Made by a program: the position numbers and the translations under genes
Assembly: GCA_022013235.1 (NCBI GenBank)
Contig: JAKLQR010000216.1
Location: 1 to 11,621 of the forward strand
Length of the DNA: 11,621 bases
From: Thermodesulfovibrionales bacterium
GTDB lineage: Bacteria > Nitrospirota > Thermodesulfovibrionia > Thermodesulfovibrionales > SM23-35
Direction of reading: 5' to 3'
The notes under the pieces: model-generated
The model's database searches: none
What the model saw: the letters and a program-made list of their open reading frames with translations, nothing else
Told to the model about the DNA's origin: nothing
Shown here: piece after piece, positions 1 through 6,300 of the stretch
Position numbering within the stretch: position 1 is the first letter of the stretch
Layout of the letters: each line of letters starts with the position of its first letter

Positions 1-99
1 CTTGTCTACAGTGCCGACACCCCAGAATATGAAGGTTAAGATAACAATGAAAAAAAGAACATAGAAATATTTTGCATGCTTCCGCATCGACTTGAGCAT
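1..99 (-). CDS. SurA/PpiD-like periplasmic folding factor, N-terminal fragment cut by window edge
   Basis: Only the first 33 codons are present; the gene continues past base 1. The start ATG (99-97) has a strong Shine-Dalgarno, AGGGAGGT, at 115-108, inside the end of the upstream Nudix gene. The peptide has a basic start (MLKSMRKHAK) and then one hydrophobic helix at about residues 11-30, followed by GTVDK. A short basic N-terminus, one membrane anchor and an FWGVG-type exit are typical of proteins annotated as SurA N-terminal-domain or PpiD-like peptidyl-prolyl isomerases, which are anchored in the inner membrane and help fold outer-membrane proteins. The chaperone and isomerase domains lie outside the window, so the function rests on the anchor alone. 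Another single-pass membrane protein is possible. It lies 3 bases after the Nudix stop, so it is probably co-transcribed with it. Confidence 0.68.
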   Translation of the reverse strand, partial: MLKSMRKHAKYFYVLFFIVILTFIFWGVGTVDK

Positions 100-102
100 C
101 CT

Positions 103-510
103 TTAATACCTCCCTGTAAAATAATCATCCAGGATTTTCCTGTGATCGAACGCAATAAGTTCCGGCAATGTATTTTCCCGGAATATTCCGATATCTTTTG
201 CGTCATCTCCTGCGACAGGAGACCCGGTTGCCTTTGCGATAAAAACAAGAGTGGCAGTATGGTTCCGCGTGTCCCTCCCCGGATCGGAATATGCATGAAA
301 CTGACGGAATAGTTCGATATCGAGTCCTGTCTCTTCTTTCGCTTCCCGTACTGCTGCAGATTCGAGAGTCTCTCCGTAGGCAACAAAACCGCCAGGCAAT
401 GCCCAGCCTTCAGGCGGGTTTTTTCTTTTAACCAGGAGAATCCCTGGATTGTATTCTATGATAACATCTACGGTGAGAAAAGGGTTTGCCGGGTTACCGT
501 GGTGCTTCAA
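103..510 (-). CDS. Nudix hydrolase
   Basis: This 135-residue protein has a complete Nudix box at residues 41-63: G41, then E47, then REAKEETGL at 55-63, matching GX5EX7REUXEEXGU. The acidic residues of this box bind the Mg ions used to cleave a nucleoside diphosphate linked to another group. The length and the tract SDPGRDTRNHT after the box resemble small ADP-ribose pyrophosphatase or MutT-like (8-oxo-dGTP) enzymes. The substrate cannot be decided from sequence. No ATG opens the frame; the start used is TTG at 510-508, which overlaps the last 17 bases of hfq, so translation is probably coupled to hfq. The N-terminal run NPANPFLTVDVIIE is what the family usually shows before the first strand, which supports a start at or near here. 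No strong ribosome-binding site is visible. Confidence 0.88.
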   Translation of the reverse strand: MKHHGNPANPFLTVDVIIEYNPGILLVKRKNPPEGWALPGGFVAYGETLESAAVREAKEETGLDIELFRQFHAYSDPGRDTRNHTATLVFIAKATGSPVAGDDAKDIGIFRENTLPELIAFDHRKILDDYFTGRY

Positions 511-739
511 ATCCCAGGTCCAGTTCTATCTCTCTTTCGGGAACGATTGTTGATATCGCATGTTTGTAAATAAGCGCAAAAGTGTTTTCCTTGAGAAGGA
601 CTACAAAGTTGTCAAAACCTTTGATCACCCCTTTCAACCTGACACCGTTCGTAAGATAAATAACAACGGGCATCCTGTCCTTCCTCAGTTGGTTTAAATA
701 GATGTCCTGAAGGTTCGGGCCTTTGCCTGCGTTCGTCAT
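494..739 (-). CDS. hfq: RNA chaperone Hfq
   Basis: Hfq forms a hexameric Sm-like ring that brings small RNAs and mRNAs together. This 81-residue protein has both Sm motifs. The proximal-face residues are Q11-D12 and Y58-K59-H60 (YKHAIST, 58-64). The rim basic patch is present as RKDR at 19-22, where E. coli has RRER. N44-F45 stands where E. coli has Gln41-Phe42, a mild change at the proximal RNA pocket. There is no long disordered C-terminal tail, as is common outside Gammaproteobacteria. The start ATG (739-737) has a clear ribosome-binding site, AAAGGAGAT, about 8 bases upstream. It follows miaA by 86 bases, the order known from many bacteria. A weak promoter-like stretch (TTGCAA at 803-798 with AT-rich sequence downstream) may give hfq some independent expression. 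Its 3' end overlaps the Nudix gene. Confidence 0.97.
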   Translation of the reverse strand: MTNAGKGPNLQDIYLNQLRKDRMPVVIYLTNGVRLKGVIKGFDNFVVLLKENTFALIYKHAISTIVPEREIELDLGFEAPR

Positions 740-825
740 CCCCGTATCTCCTTTAACTGTTATTTTTTCTTTTTACGATATAGTATTTTGCTTAATATTG
801 CAAGAGCTTCCCGATGCTCTGATTT

Positions 826-1794
826 TTACCGCAGCAACGTGTTCACGGTCTCATACACACAGGGGAATATCTCTGCGCTGTCCTGAATCCCGGTGATGTC
901 CATCCACCGGATTCCTTCTTCCTTTCTGAACCAGGTGAACTGTCTTTTTGCATACCGTTTCGTCCCCTGCTTGATAAGACGAATGGCCTCTTCCAGGGGA
1001 ATTTCACCGCTAAGATACTGGGCGGTCTCCTTATACCCTATTGCCTGCATCGAGGAGCAAGGGGCAAGGGGTGAGGGGCAAGAAAGATTTTTGCAATGGC
1101 CGTTCACCATATCAATGACTTTCTTTACCTCATGGACAAGACCTTCATCCAGCATCGCGTCAACCCTCTCTTCAATCATGCGGTAAAGCTCTTTCCTCTC
1201 CCTGGTCAGGCCTATTTTCACGAAGTCATACGGGAGCGGCAGGGTGTATTTTTTCTGCATGCCGGACATTGTTGTATTGCTTTTAAGAATAACCTCCAAA
1301 GCCCGGATTATCCTCCTTGTATCATTCGGTGTTATTTTTTCCGCGGCTTCTGGATCGAGGTCTTTCAGATACGCATAGAGAGATCCTTTCTCCTCATGTT
1401 CCATGAAAAGAAGTGCTTCCCGTAAGTCCCAGTCAGCAGAAGGCCCGCGAAAAATACCCCGCGTCATCGCTTTGATATAAAGCCCTGTGCCGCCTGTTAC
1501 GATCGGGATTTTTCCTTTTCGATGCAGGCCTTCAATAACGGGTGTTACCGCCCTGATATATTTCCCTGTGCTGTAGGATTCCCATGGGTCGACGATATCG
1601 ATCATATGGTGTTTGATCATTTCCCGTTCTTCCTTTGAAGGCTTTGCCGTCCCGATATCCATGTGCCTGAATATCTGCATCGAATCGGCGCTGATGATTT
1701 CCGTCTTTAATTCCCGGGCGAGAAGAAGCGCTATTCTGGTCTTCCCGACACAAGTGGGGCCGAGGAGGATTATAACCTTGTGGCCTGATATCAA
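826..1794 (-). CDS. miaA: tRNA dimethylallyltransferase MiaA
   Basis: MiaA transfers the dimethylallyl group of DMAPP to N6 of adenosine-37 in tRNAs that read codons beginning with U. Seen here over 322 residues: the P-loop GPTCVGKT (12-19), the substrate motif DSMQ (37-40) with the following GTAKP, TGGTGLYI (100-107), RRIIRALEV (160-168), QAIGYKE (250-256) and the C-terminal GTKRYAKRQFTWFR (277-290). The start is TTG at 1794, with AGGAGA about 6 bases upstream; no ATG fits. A five-codon reading frame starting with ATG at 1808 ends in a TGA that overlaps this TTG, but it has no ribosome-binding site. The protein is slightly longer than the usual 300-316 residues because of a Cys/Ser/Pro-rich stretch at about 231-248, just before the QAIGYKE motif (see the repeat entry). 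A good promoter lies about 60-90 bases upstream. hfq follows. Confidence 0.97.
   Translation of the reverse strand: MISGHKVIILLGPTCVGKTRIALLLARELKTEIISADSMQIFRHMDIGTAKPSKEEREMIKHHMIDIVDPWESYSTGKYIRAVTPVIEGLHRKGKIPIVTGGTGLYIKAMTRGIFRGPSADWDLREALLFMEHEEKGSLYAYLKDLDPEAAEKITPNDTRRIIRALEVILKSNTTMSGMQKKYTLPLPYDFVKIGLTRERKELYRMIEERVDAMLDEGLVHEVKKVIDMVNGHCKNLSCPSPLAPCSSMQAIGYKETAQYLSGEIPLEEAIRLIKQGTKRYAKRQFTWFRKEEGIRWMDITGIQDSAEIFPCVYETVNTLLR
1051..1085. repeat. G-rich repeat-like insertion inside miaA
   Basis: The plus strand reads as short units of GGGGCAAG and GGGGTGAG. In the miaA frame it encodes about 12 residues, ending LAPCSS, just before the conserved QAIGYKE. Bases 1062-1081 (gggcaaggggtgaggggcaa) match 8178-8196 (gggcaagggtgagggggaa) in the cruciform repeat of the mutL-proA gap except for one gap and one mismatch. 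I infer that a fragment of the same repeat family, or a very similar low-complexity unit, was incorporated into the gene in frame. MiaA sequences usually have a shorter linker here. The frame stays open, so the gene is probably functional. Confidence 0.55.
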
Positions 1795-1852
1795 GAGTTC
1801 TCCTGCATTGCGTGATTATTCACAGAATAATACCATATAACGCAAACCTTAG

Positions 1853-1881
1853 ATTATGCTGGCAAGAATAATAACTGTCAG
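1853..1881 (-). promoter_or_regulatory. sigma70-type promoter for miaA-hfq
   Basis: On the minus strand CTGACA (1881-1876) and CATAAT (1858-1853) are separated by exactly 17 bases. This differs from the consensus by one base in each hexamer. Transcription would start near 1846, giving a leader of about 50 bases before the miaA TTG. It separates miaA-hfq-Nudix from the redox operon upstream. Prediction by eye only. Confidence 0.55.
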
Positions 1882-1980
1882 CAGCCCTGATACTGATGGG
1901 TAACTGGTAAAAGCAAGGCTGACACCAAATAATTAATGAATACCTCAGGTGTGGCGAAGAAACGGAACCGAAGCTATGGA

Positions 1981-2005
1981 AGTGCAAAAGACGCTTTTTT
2001 GCACT
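1981..2005. other. perfect hairpin behind the redox operon
   Basis: AGTGCAAAA (1981-1989) and TTTTGCACT (1997-2005) form a 9-bp perfect stem with a 7-base loop. It lies about 90 bases past the reductase stop codon and 190 bases before miaA. No run of T follows on either strand, so it is not a standard intrinsic terminator. It may protect the 3' end of the operon mRNA or be a protein-binding site. Confidence 0.4.
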
Positions 2006-2025
2006 ATAGATTATTATTTGCTCTT

Positions 2026-2056
2026 GACAGGGTGGCCTTTAATGGGTGACCCTGTT
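2026..2056. terminator. candidate weak terminator or 3' stem-loop of the redox operon
   Basis: ACAGGGT (2027-2033) pairs with ACCCTGT (2049-2055), extended by one G-T pair, with a 15-base loop that can add two more G-C pairs. It starts 35 bases after the reductase stop codon, where an operon end is expected. On the minus strand the stem is followed by CAAGAGCAAATAATAA, with no U-tract, so Rho-independent termination would be weak. The rest of 1795-2090 holds the second hairpin (1981-2005) and the miaA promoter; I see no gene there. Confidence 0.33.
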
Positions 2057-2090
2057 CCTTTCCTTTCAGCGAGGACTGGCAACTCTATGC

Positions 2091-2933
2091 TCAGACTATT
2101 TGAAGCCTTCGTTTCCTTATCTCTGCATAGGAAAAAATGGGGCCGTCGGTGCAGAGGTGCACTCCATCAACGTAGCAATGGCCGCATTTGCCGACTCCGC
2201 ATTTCATATGCGCTTCGAGGGATGTATAAATATTGTTCTCATCCATACCCATTGTTGAAAGAGTAATCATGGTGGGACTGATCATCACAGGAGGACCGCA
2301 GACGAAGGCATAGGCGTTCTTGAAGGAGATCTTCGGTATACGAGAGGATTCTGCAGCAGGGCCGGAGCCCGACAGCAGACAGTTGTCTTTTTTTCCCGCG
2401 GACAAGATGAACTGCAGTCCTTTTCGTACTCCGAGAAACAGCTGCAATCCTTTTTCCTGCCAGGCCTCAATATCATCCTTGAATAAGATTTCGCCCGGAT
2501 TCCGTGAACCGTATAAGAGGGCAATTCTCCTGGAGCGTTTTTTCTCGTTCATCACTCTGGTTATTAAAGGTCGCAAGGGCGCGATACCCAGTCCTCCGGC
2601 AACAAAGATGATATCTTTGTTTTTCGCATTCTCAGCAAGAAATGTATTCCCAAATGGACCTCTCAAGCCTATATCACATGGCGGTTTCACCTCATGTATT
2701 GCAGAAGTGATATACCCGACCCGCCTGATACAGAGTTCGACGTATTCATGGAAACCACATGCTGAGGTTATCGATATCGGCACCTCACCCTTGCCCCATA
2801 AAGAAAGCATGAAGAATTGTCCGGGTTGATAGTGAACCGGTCTTTCAGGTTTGACCTTGAATAATTTAGTGTCAGGAGTCATATCCAGGACCTCAACAAC
2901 CTCGGCTTTTATGGGCAGGTATATTTCTTTCAT
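2091..2933 (-). CDS. FAD/NAD(P)-binding oxidoreductase, HydG/AsrB-like gamma subunit
   Basis: This protein is of the ferredoxin-NADP reductase type and is related to the gamma subunit of sulfhydrogenases and to AsrB of anaerobic sulfite reductase. It should pass electrons between iron-sulfur clusters, FAD and NAD(P) in the cytoplasm. Seen over 280 residues: an FAD-binding barrel with the tract YQPGQFFML (35-43) and VPISITS (51-57), GPFGN (92-96), the nucleotide-binding tract VAGGLGIAPLRP (111-122), YGSRNPGEI (141-149), FVCGPPVM (210-217), and a C-terminal [2Fe-2S] site with C245, C250, C253 and C261. Residues about 171-200 do not resemble the usual LTVD...W.G.VGVVT stretch of the family, and this segment seems some ten residues longer. 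The ATG at 2933 was chosen; TTG at 2936 directly precedes it in frame. It starts 5 bases after the previous gene's stop and is the last gene of the operon. Confidence 0.86.
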   Translation of the reverse strand: MKEIYLPIKAEVVEVLDMTPDTKLFKVKPERPVHYQPGQFFMLSLWGKGEVPISITSACGFHEYVELCIRRVGYITSAIHEVKPPCDIGLRGPFGNTFLAENAKNKDIIFVAGGLGIAPLRPLITRVMNEKKRSRRIALLYGSRNPGEILFKDDIEAWQEKGLQLFLGVRKGLQFILSAGKKDNCLLSGSGPAAESSRIPKISFKNAYAFVCGPPVMISPTMITLSTMGMDENNIYTSLEAHMKCGVGKCGHCYVDGVHLCTDGPIFSYAEIRKRRLQIV

Positions 2934-2938
2934 CAAAG

Positions 2939-3973
2939 CTACCTTCGTCTTCTGTCTCCTACGTCAATTCTGTGCGCTATTGTCGCCATATCCACATGCC
3001 CGGGGCAGGTAATAGTGCATCTTCCGCAGCCGACACATCCAAACCTCCCGAAATGATCAGGATAGTACAGGAGTTTATGGAAATACCTCTGTTTGATTCT
3101 CGAACCTTTTTTCTCGGCCGGCCACACATTTCCAGCCATCCGGGTGAAACCTTTGAACATGCAGGCATCCCAAATCCTGAAGCGGTAACCGTCACCTTCC
3201 TGCTCCATCCTATCGACGACGTTAAAACATGTGCAGACAGGACACGCATACACACACCCGCCGCATTCAAAACACCTCCTGGCAATCCAATCCCAGAAAA
3301 GGTCGTTGATTTTTTCGTTCAGAATTTTCTGCCGCGTGTTTTCCAGACTTATCCTCTTTTCGAACTTTGACTGGGAGCTTAGGATAACCTCGTACTGGTC
3401 ATCATAATCCGACTTTTTTGGCCTCGAAAAGAGATGGGAATATCCTCTGATCAAATCGGCGCCCTGTTTTGACCCTGTTTCGACCAAATATCTGTCACCG
3501 AGGTCCGTGAGCTGAATGTCGAAGTTGGACTTGAGGAATGGACCCGTACCAAGACCGATGCAGAAACAGGTCGGGTCCGGATTATTGCAGACAATCGAGA
3601 TGAAAACTGTGTTTTCTCTCCTCGACATGTAATATTCATCTACGAACTTCTCTCCAAAGAATCTATCCATGAGATCAATTGCAGAGATATCACACGACCT
3701 TACGCCGAAGATCAATCTTTTTGTACAGTCTTTGAGGACATCTACGCTGTTCTTCGAGAAGCGAAACATATATTCTTTCTGAGGGAGGAGAAATTCTTTC
3801 GGCGATGGAAGAGATGCCGGACAATCCAGTTCGATCTCGTGGATATTATCGACCTGTTTGAATACGATGTCTGCGTTCTTTAACCTCATCGGCGCAATCA
3901 ACGACATTGTCTTTCTTATTTGCCTGAGCCAATAAGACAAGTAGTTTTTATCCATGATTAAGTTTTTCTTCAT
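2939..3973 (-). CDS. 4Fe-4S dicluster protein, HydB/AsrA-like beta subunit
   Basis: This 344-residue protein belongs to the family of sulfhydrogenase beta subunits (HydB) and sulfite reductase subunit A (AsrA), electron conduits that sit between a catalytic subunit and a flavin reductase. Visible motifs are GVRSCDI (90-96), the TCFC tract (135-138) followed by GLGTGP, and two ferredoxin-like cysteine sets: C234, C237, C240 and C244 (with extra C247 and C249), and C313, C316, C319 and C323. These should bind two [4Fe-4S] clusters. The length is close to the family norm. The ATG (3973-3971) overlaps the TGA of the formate dehydrogenase gene as ATGA, a sign of tight translational coupling. ATG at codon 7 is an alternative start. 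No hydrogenase or sulfite reductase catalytic gene is nearby; the partner here is the formate dehydrogenase alpha subunit. Confidence 0.87.
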   Translation of the reverse strand: MKKNLIMDKNYLSYWLRQIRKTMSLIAPMRLKNADIVFKQVDNIHEIELDCPASLPSPKEFLLPQKEYMFRFSKNSVDVLKDCTKRLIFGVRSCDISAIDLMDRFFGEKFVDEYYMSRRENTVFISIVCNNPDPTCFCIGLGTGPFLKSNFDIQLTDLGDRYLVETGSKQGADLIRGYSHLFSRPKKSDYDDQYEVILSSQSKFEKRISLENTRQKILNEKINDLFWDWIARRCFECGGCVYACPVCTCFNVVDRMEQEGDGYRFRIWDACMFKGFTRMAGNVWPAEKKGSRIKQRYFHKLLYYPDHFGRFGCVGCGRCTITCPGHVDMATIAHRIDVGDRRRR

Positions 3974-6006
3974 TTGATCAACTCAATTCTCACCGCGCAG
4001 ACTTTGTATTCGGGTATTTTCGCCGAAGGGTCGAGGGCGGGATTCGTGAGCATGTTCACCGGGGCTTCTCCAAAATGAAACGGCATGAAAACAACTCCCC
4101 CGGGAGTATTTTCAGTGATATACACCCTGCCTGTCAGCACTCCCCTCCTTGAAGAGACTCTCACCACGTTCATATGCTTTATCTGGAGCGAGTCTGCATC
4201 GCTTGGGTTTATCTCGATGAGACATTCGGGACATTCCCGTTCGAGTGTTGACGTGCGGCGTGACATTGTCCGCGTGTGATAGTGGAAACACGTTCTTCCG
4301 GTAGTAAGAATGAAAGGGAATTCGCTGTCCGGCATTTCTGCAGGCGGAACATAGTCTACAGGCATGAATGTACCGAAACCCTTTGCAAATTTTTTCCTGT
4401 GAAGGAAAGGGGTTCCGGGATGCGTTGCAGAGGGACAGGGCCACTGCAGTCCGGAATCACCCTCCAGTCTGTGATGGAGTATGCCTCTGTAAATAGGAGT
4501 GAGGAGCGCTATCTCCTCCATGATTTCATGCGTGGCTCTGTAGTTCAGATCATAGCCCATCTCTCTTGACAGAGCGCATATAATCTCCCAGTCGGGCTTT
4601 GATTCTCCAACAGGTTCTATCGCGGCGCTGATCTTTTGAACGCGGCGTTCGGTATTTGTGAACGTGCCGTCTTTTTCTGCAAATGTTGCAGCCGGCAGAA
4701 CCACATGAGCATACTCCGCGGTATCAGAGAGAAATATATCCTGCACAACGAGAAAGTCAAGTTTTTTCAACGCGTTTACGGTATGCGTCACATCCGGATT
4801 CGAAACTGCGGGATTTTCTCCCATGATATACAGAGCTTTCGTATCACCCTTCAGTACGCCGTTAAACATTTCCATAAGGGTAAGGCCGGGATCTCGGGGA
4901 AGTTTCACCTTCCAAGCCATCTCGAACTTTTTCCGTGATTTCGGATCTCTGATTTCCTGATATCCGGAATACACATTGGGGAGCGCTCCCATATCGCAGG
5001 CGCCCTGAACATTGTTCTGACCCCTTAACGGGTTGAGTCCTGTCATGGGGAGTCCGATATGCCCGGTGAGCATCGTAAGATTTGCACAGGCGCAGACATT
5101 GTCCACGCCGGTAGTATGCTGCGTGATCCCCATGGAATAAAAGAGCATCGCTTTCTTCTCGGTTGCATAGAGCCTTGCCACTTTCTTAATATCCTGCGCC
5201 GATACTCCTGTGATCCGCTCAACAGCCTCAGGTGGATATTTCGTGATAAGAGCCCTGAATGAATCGAATTTTTCAGTCCGGCGTTTCACGAAAGGTATAT
5301 CCACAAGCCGATCATCAATAATCACATTCATGATGCCGTTCAGAAGGGCCACGTCGGTGCCCGGTCGGTGTCTCAGATGAAACTGGGCAAGTCCGGCAAT
5401 CTGTGTTTTTCGTGGATCTGCCACTATGAGCACGGCGCCTCTATCTACCGCATCCAGCATATGCATGCCGATCATGGGATGCTGTTCTGTCGTGTTTGAA
5501 CCTATCACGAACAGGAGTTTCGCATGAACAATCTCATTGATTGAATTGGTCATTGCTCCCGAACCGAAGGAATCGGCAAGCCCCCCGACTGTTGATGAAT
5601 GACACAGCCGTGCGCAGTGGTCTATGTTGTTTGTACCGATTACTGCCCTCGCAAATTTCATCATCACATAATTCTCTTCATTCGTTGATTTGGCGGAACT
5701 CACTATCGAGATCGAATCAGGACCCGACGACTTTCTTATCTCCAAGAGCCTGGCTGCAACAAGTCTCAATGCCTCATCCCATGAGGCCCGCCTGAAGGCG
5801 CCGTTTTTTTCTTTTATAAGAGGATATTTGAGCCTGTCGGGATGGTGGACGAATTCAAAACAATTCCAGCTTTTCACGCATAGGCTTCCTTTGTTAACAA
5901 GGTGATTTCTGACTGGTGAGACACCGACAATTGTGTTATTCTCTACATGAAGATAGAGACCGCAGCCGCAGCCGCAATAAGGACAGATAGTCGCAATTTT
6001 GTTCAT
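3970..6006 (-). CDS. fdhA: formate dehydrogenase alpha subunit (molybdopterin, Cys form)
   Basis: This is the catalytic subunit of a Mo- or W-dependent formate dehydrogenase (formate to CO2 plus two electrons). Over 678 residues it shows an N-terminal [4Fe-4S] site (C8, C11, C15, C43) followed by the conserved Lys45, and the active-site tract NNIDHCARLCHSSTV in which C135-H136 align with Sec140-His141 of E. coli FdhF. It is therefore a cysteine, not selenocysteine, enzyme. Later motifs are MGITQHTTGVDNVCACANL, GLNPLRGQNNVQGACDMGA and a C-terminal molydopterin-dinucleotide domain with TTGRTCFHYHTRTMSRR. No N-terminal NuoG-like ferredoxin extension is present, so the partner subunits carry the onward electrons. 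There is no signal peptide, hence a cytoplasmic location. The ATG at 6006 has AGAGG at 8 bases; GTG at 6015 lacks a ribosome-binding site. Nitrate reductase is excluded by the CH active-site tract. It is first in the operon, with its own predicted promoter. Confidence 0.94.
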   Translation of the reverse strand: MNKIATICPYCGCGCGLYLHVENNTIVGVSPVRNHLVNKGSLCVKSWNCFEFVHHPDRLKYPLIKEKNGAFRRASWDEALRLVAARLLEIRKSSGPDSISIVSSAKSTNEENYVMMKFARAVIGTNNIDHCARLCHSSTVGGLADSFGSGAMTNSINEIVHAKLLFVIGSNTTEQHPMIGMHMLDAVDRGAVLIVADPRKTQIAGLAQFHLRHRPGTDVALLNGIMNVIIDDRLVDIPFVKRRTEKFDSFRALITKYPPEAVERITGVSAQDIKKVARLYATEKKAMLFYSMGITQHTTGVDNVCACANLTMLTGHIGLPMTGLNPLRGQNNVQGACDMGALPNVYSGYQEIRDPKSRKKFEMAWKVKLPRDPGLTLMEMFNGVLKGDTKALYIMGENPAVSNPDVTHTVNALKKLDFLVVQDIFLSDTAEYAHVVLPAATFAEKDGTFTNTERRVQKISAAIEPVGESKPDWEIICALSREMGYDLNYRATHEIMEEIALLTPIYRGILHHRLEGDSGLQWPCPSATHPGTPFLHRKKFAKGFGTFMPVDYVPPAEMPDSEFPFILTTGRTCFHYHTRTMSRRTSTLERECPECLIEINPSDADSLQIKHMNVVRVSSRRGVLTGRVYITENTPGGVVFMPFHFGEAPVNMLTNPALDPSAKIPEYKVCAVRIELIK

Positions 6007-6105
6007 GCTCTCCACCTCTGGCGGATCGAAATGACAGGCGAAGGATTCGGAATGATATTCCTAAAGGCTTTGTCCATAAAAATCGCTCAACTTGACTCCT
6101 TATTC

Positions 6106-6133
6106 ATTTTAGCAGTTTTTGCTGCGGAGACAA
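6106..6133 (-). promoter_or_regulatory. extended -10 promoter for the formate dehydrogenase operon
   Basis: On the minus strand TTGTCT (6133-6128) and TAAAAT (6111-6106) are spaced by 16 bases, with TGC directly before the -10 (extended -10). The start would fall near 6099, giving an untranslated leader of about 90 bases before the ATG at 6006. I see no riboswitch fold, FNR box or sigma54 site. The stretch 6134-6252 shows nothing else. Confidence 0.45.
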
Positions 6134-6252
6134 ACATGGGCAATCGTACCAAGCCTCTTTGAACAAAAGGTGACAGCCAGCAGGAGAAAAAGGGGAACCA
6201 TATGACTGAGGGACAAACACCGGCGGGAATCCGGAACCCCTTGAACTTATTG

Positions 6253-6289
6253 AATTCTCGCCTCGTCGAGTCGTCCGACGTGAAGAATT
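6253..6289. other. interrupted stem-loop just after mutL
   Basis: AATTCT (6253-6258) pairs with AGAATT (6284-6289), and inside it CGTCG (6264-6268) pairs with CGACG (6276-6280) around a 7-base loop. It starts 12 bases after the mutL stop codon in the direction of transcription. No T-run follows, so it is at best a weak terminator or mRNA-end structure. Confidence 0.3.
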
Positions 6290-6300
6290 GATCCTCTCTA

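Noticed and set aside
1791..1808. five-codon upstream frame (M-Q-E-N-S) overlapping the miaA start
   Set aside because: It has no ribosome-binding site of its own and is too short to judge; its bases are accounted for by the miaA Shine-Dalgarno.
2025..2040. TTGACA-like -35 box on the plus strand
   Set aside because: No -10 box follows at 15-19 bases; the nearest AT-rich hexamer TTTAAT is far too close, and no plus-strand gene follows.
2320..2829. 169-codon plus-strand open frame
   Set aside because: It lies entirely antisense to the HydG-like reductase, has no recognisable motifs and no promoter or ribosome-binding site; it is a shadow of the real gene.
5590..5610. possible selenocysteine codon in the formate dehydrogenase active site
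   Set aside because: The frame is open through the site with a cysteine codon at the Sec position; no in-frame TGA occurs.
6138..6152. sigma54-like TTGGTACGATTGCCC upstream of the formate dehydrogenase operon
   Set aside because: The GG and GC are separated by 7 bases, not the required 10, so it cannot be a -24/-12 promoter.
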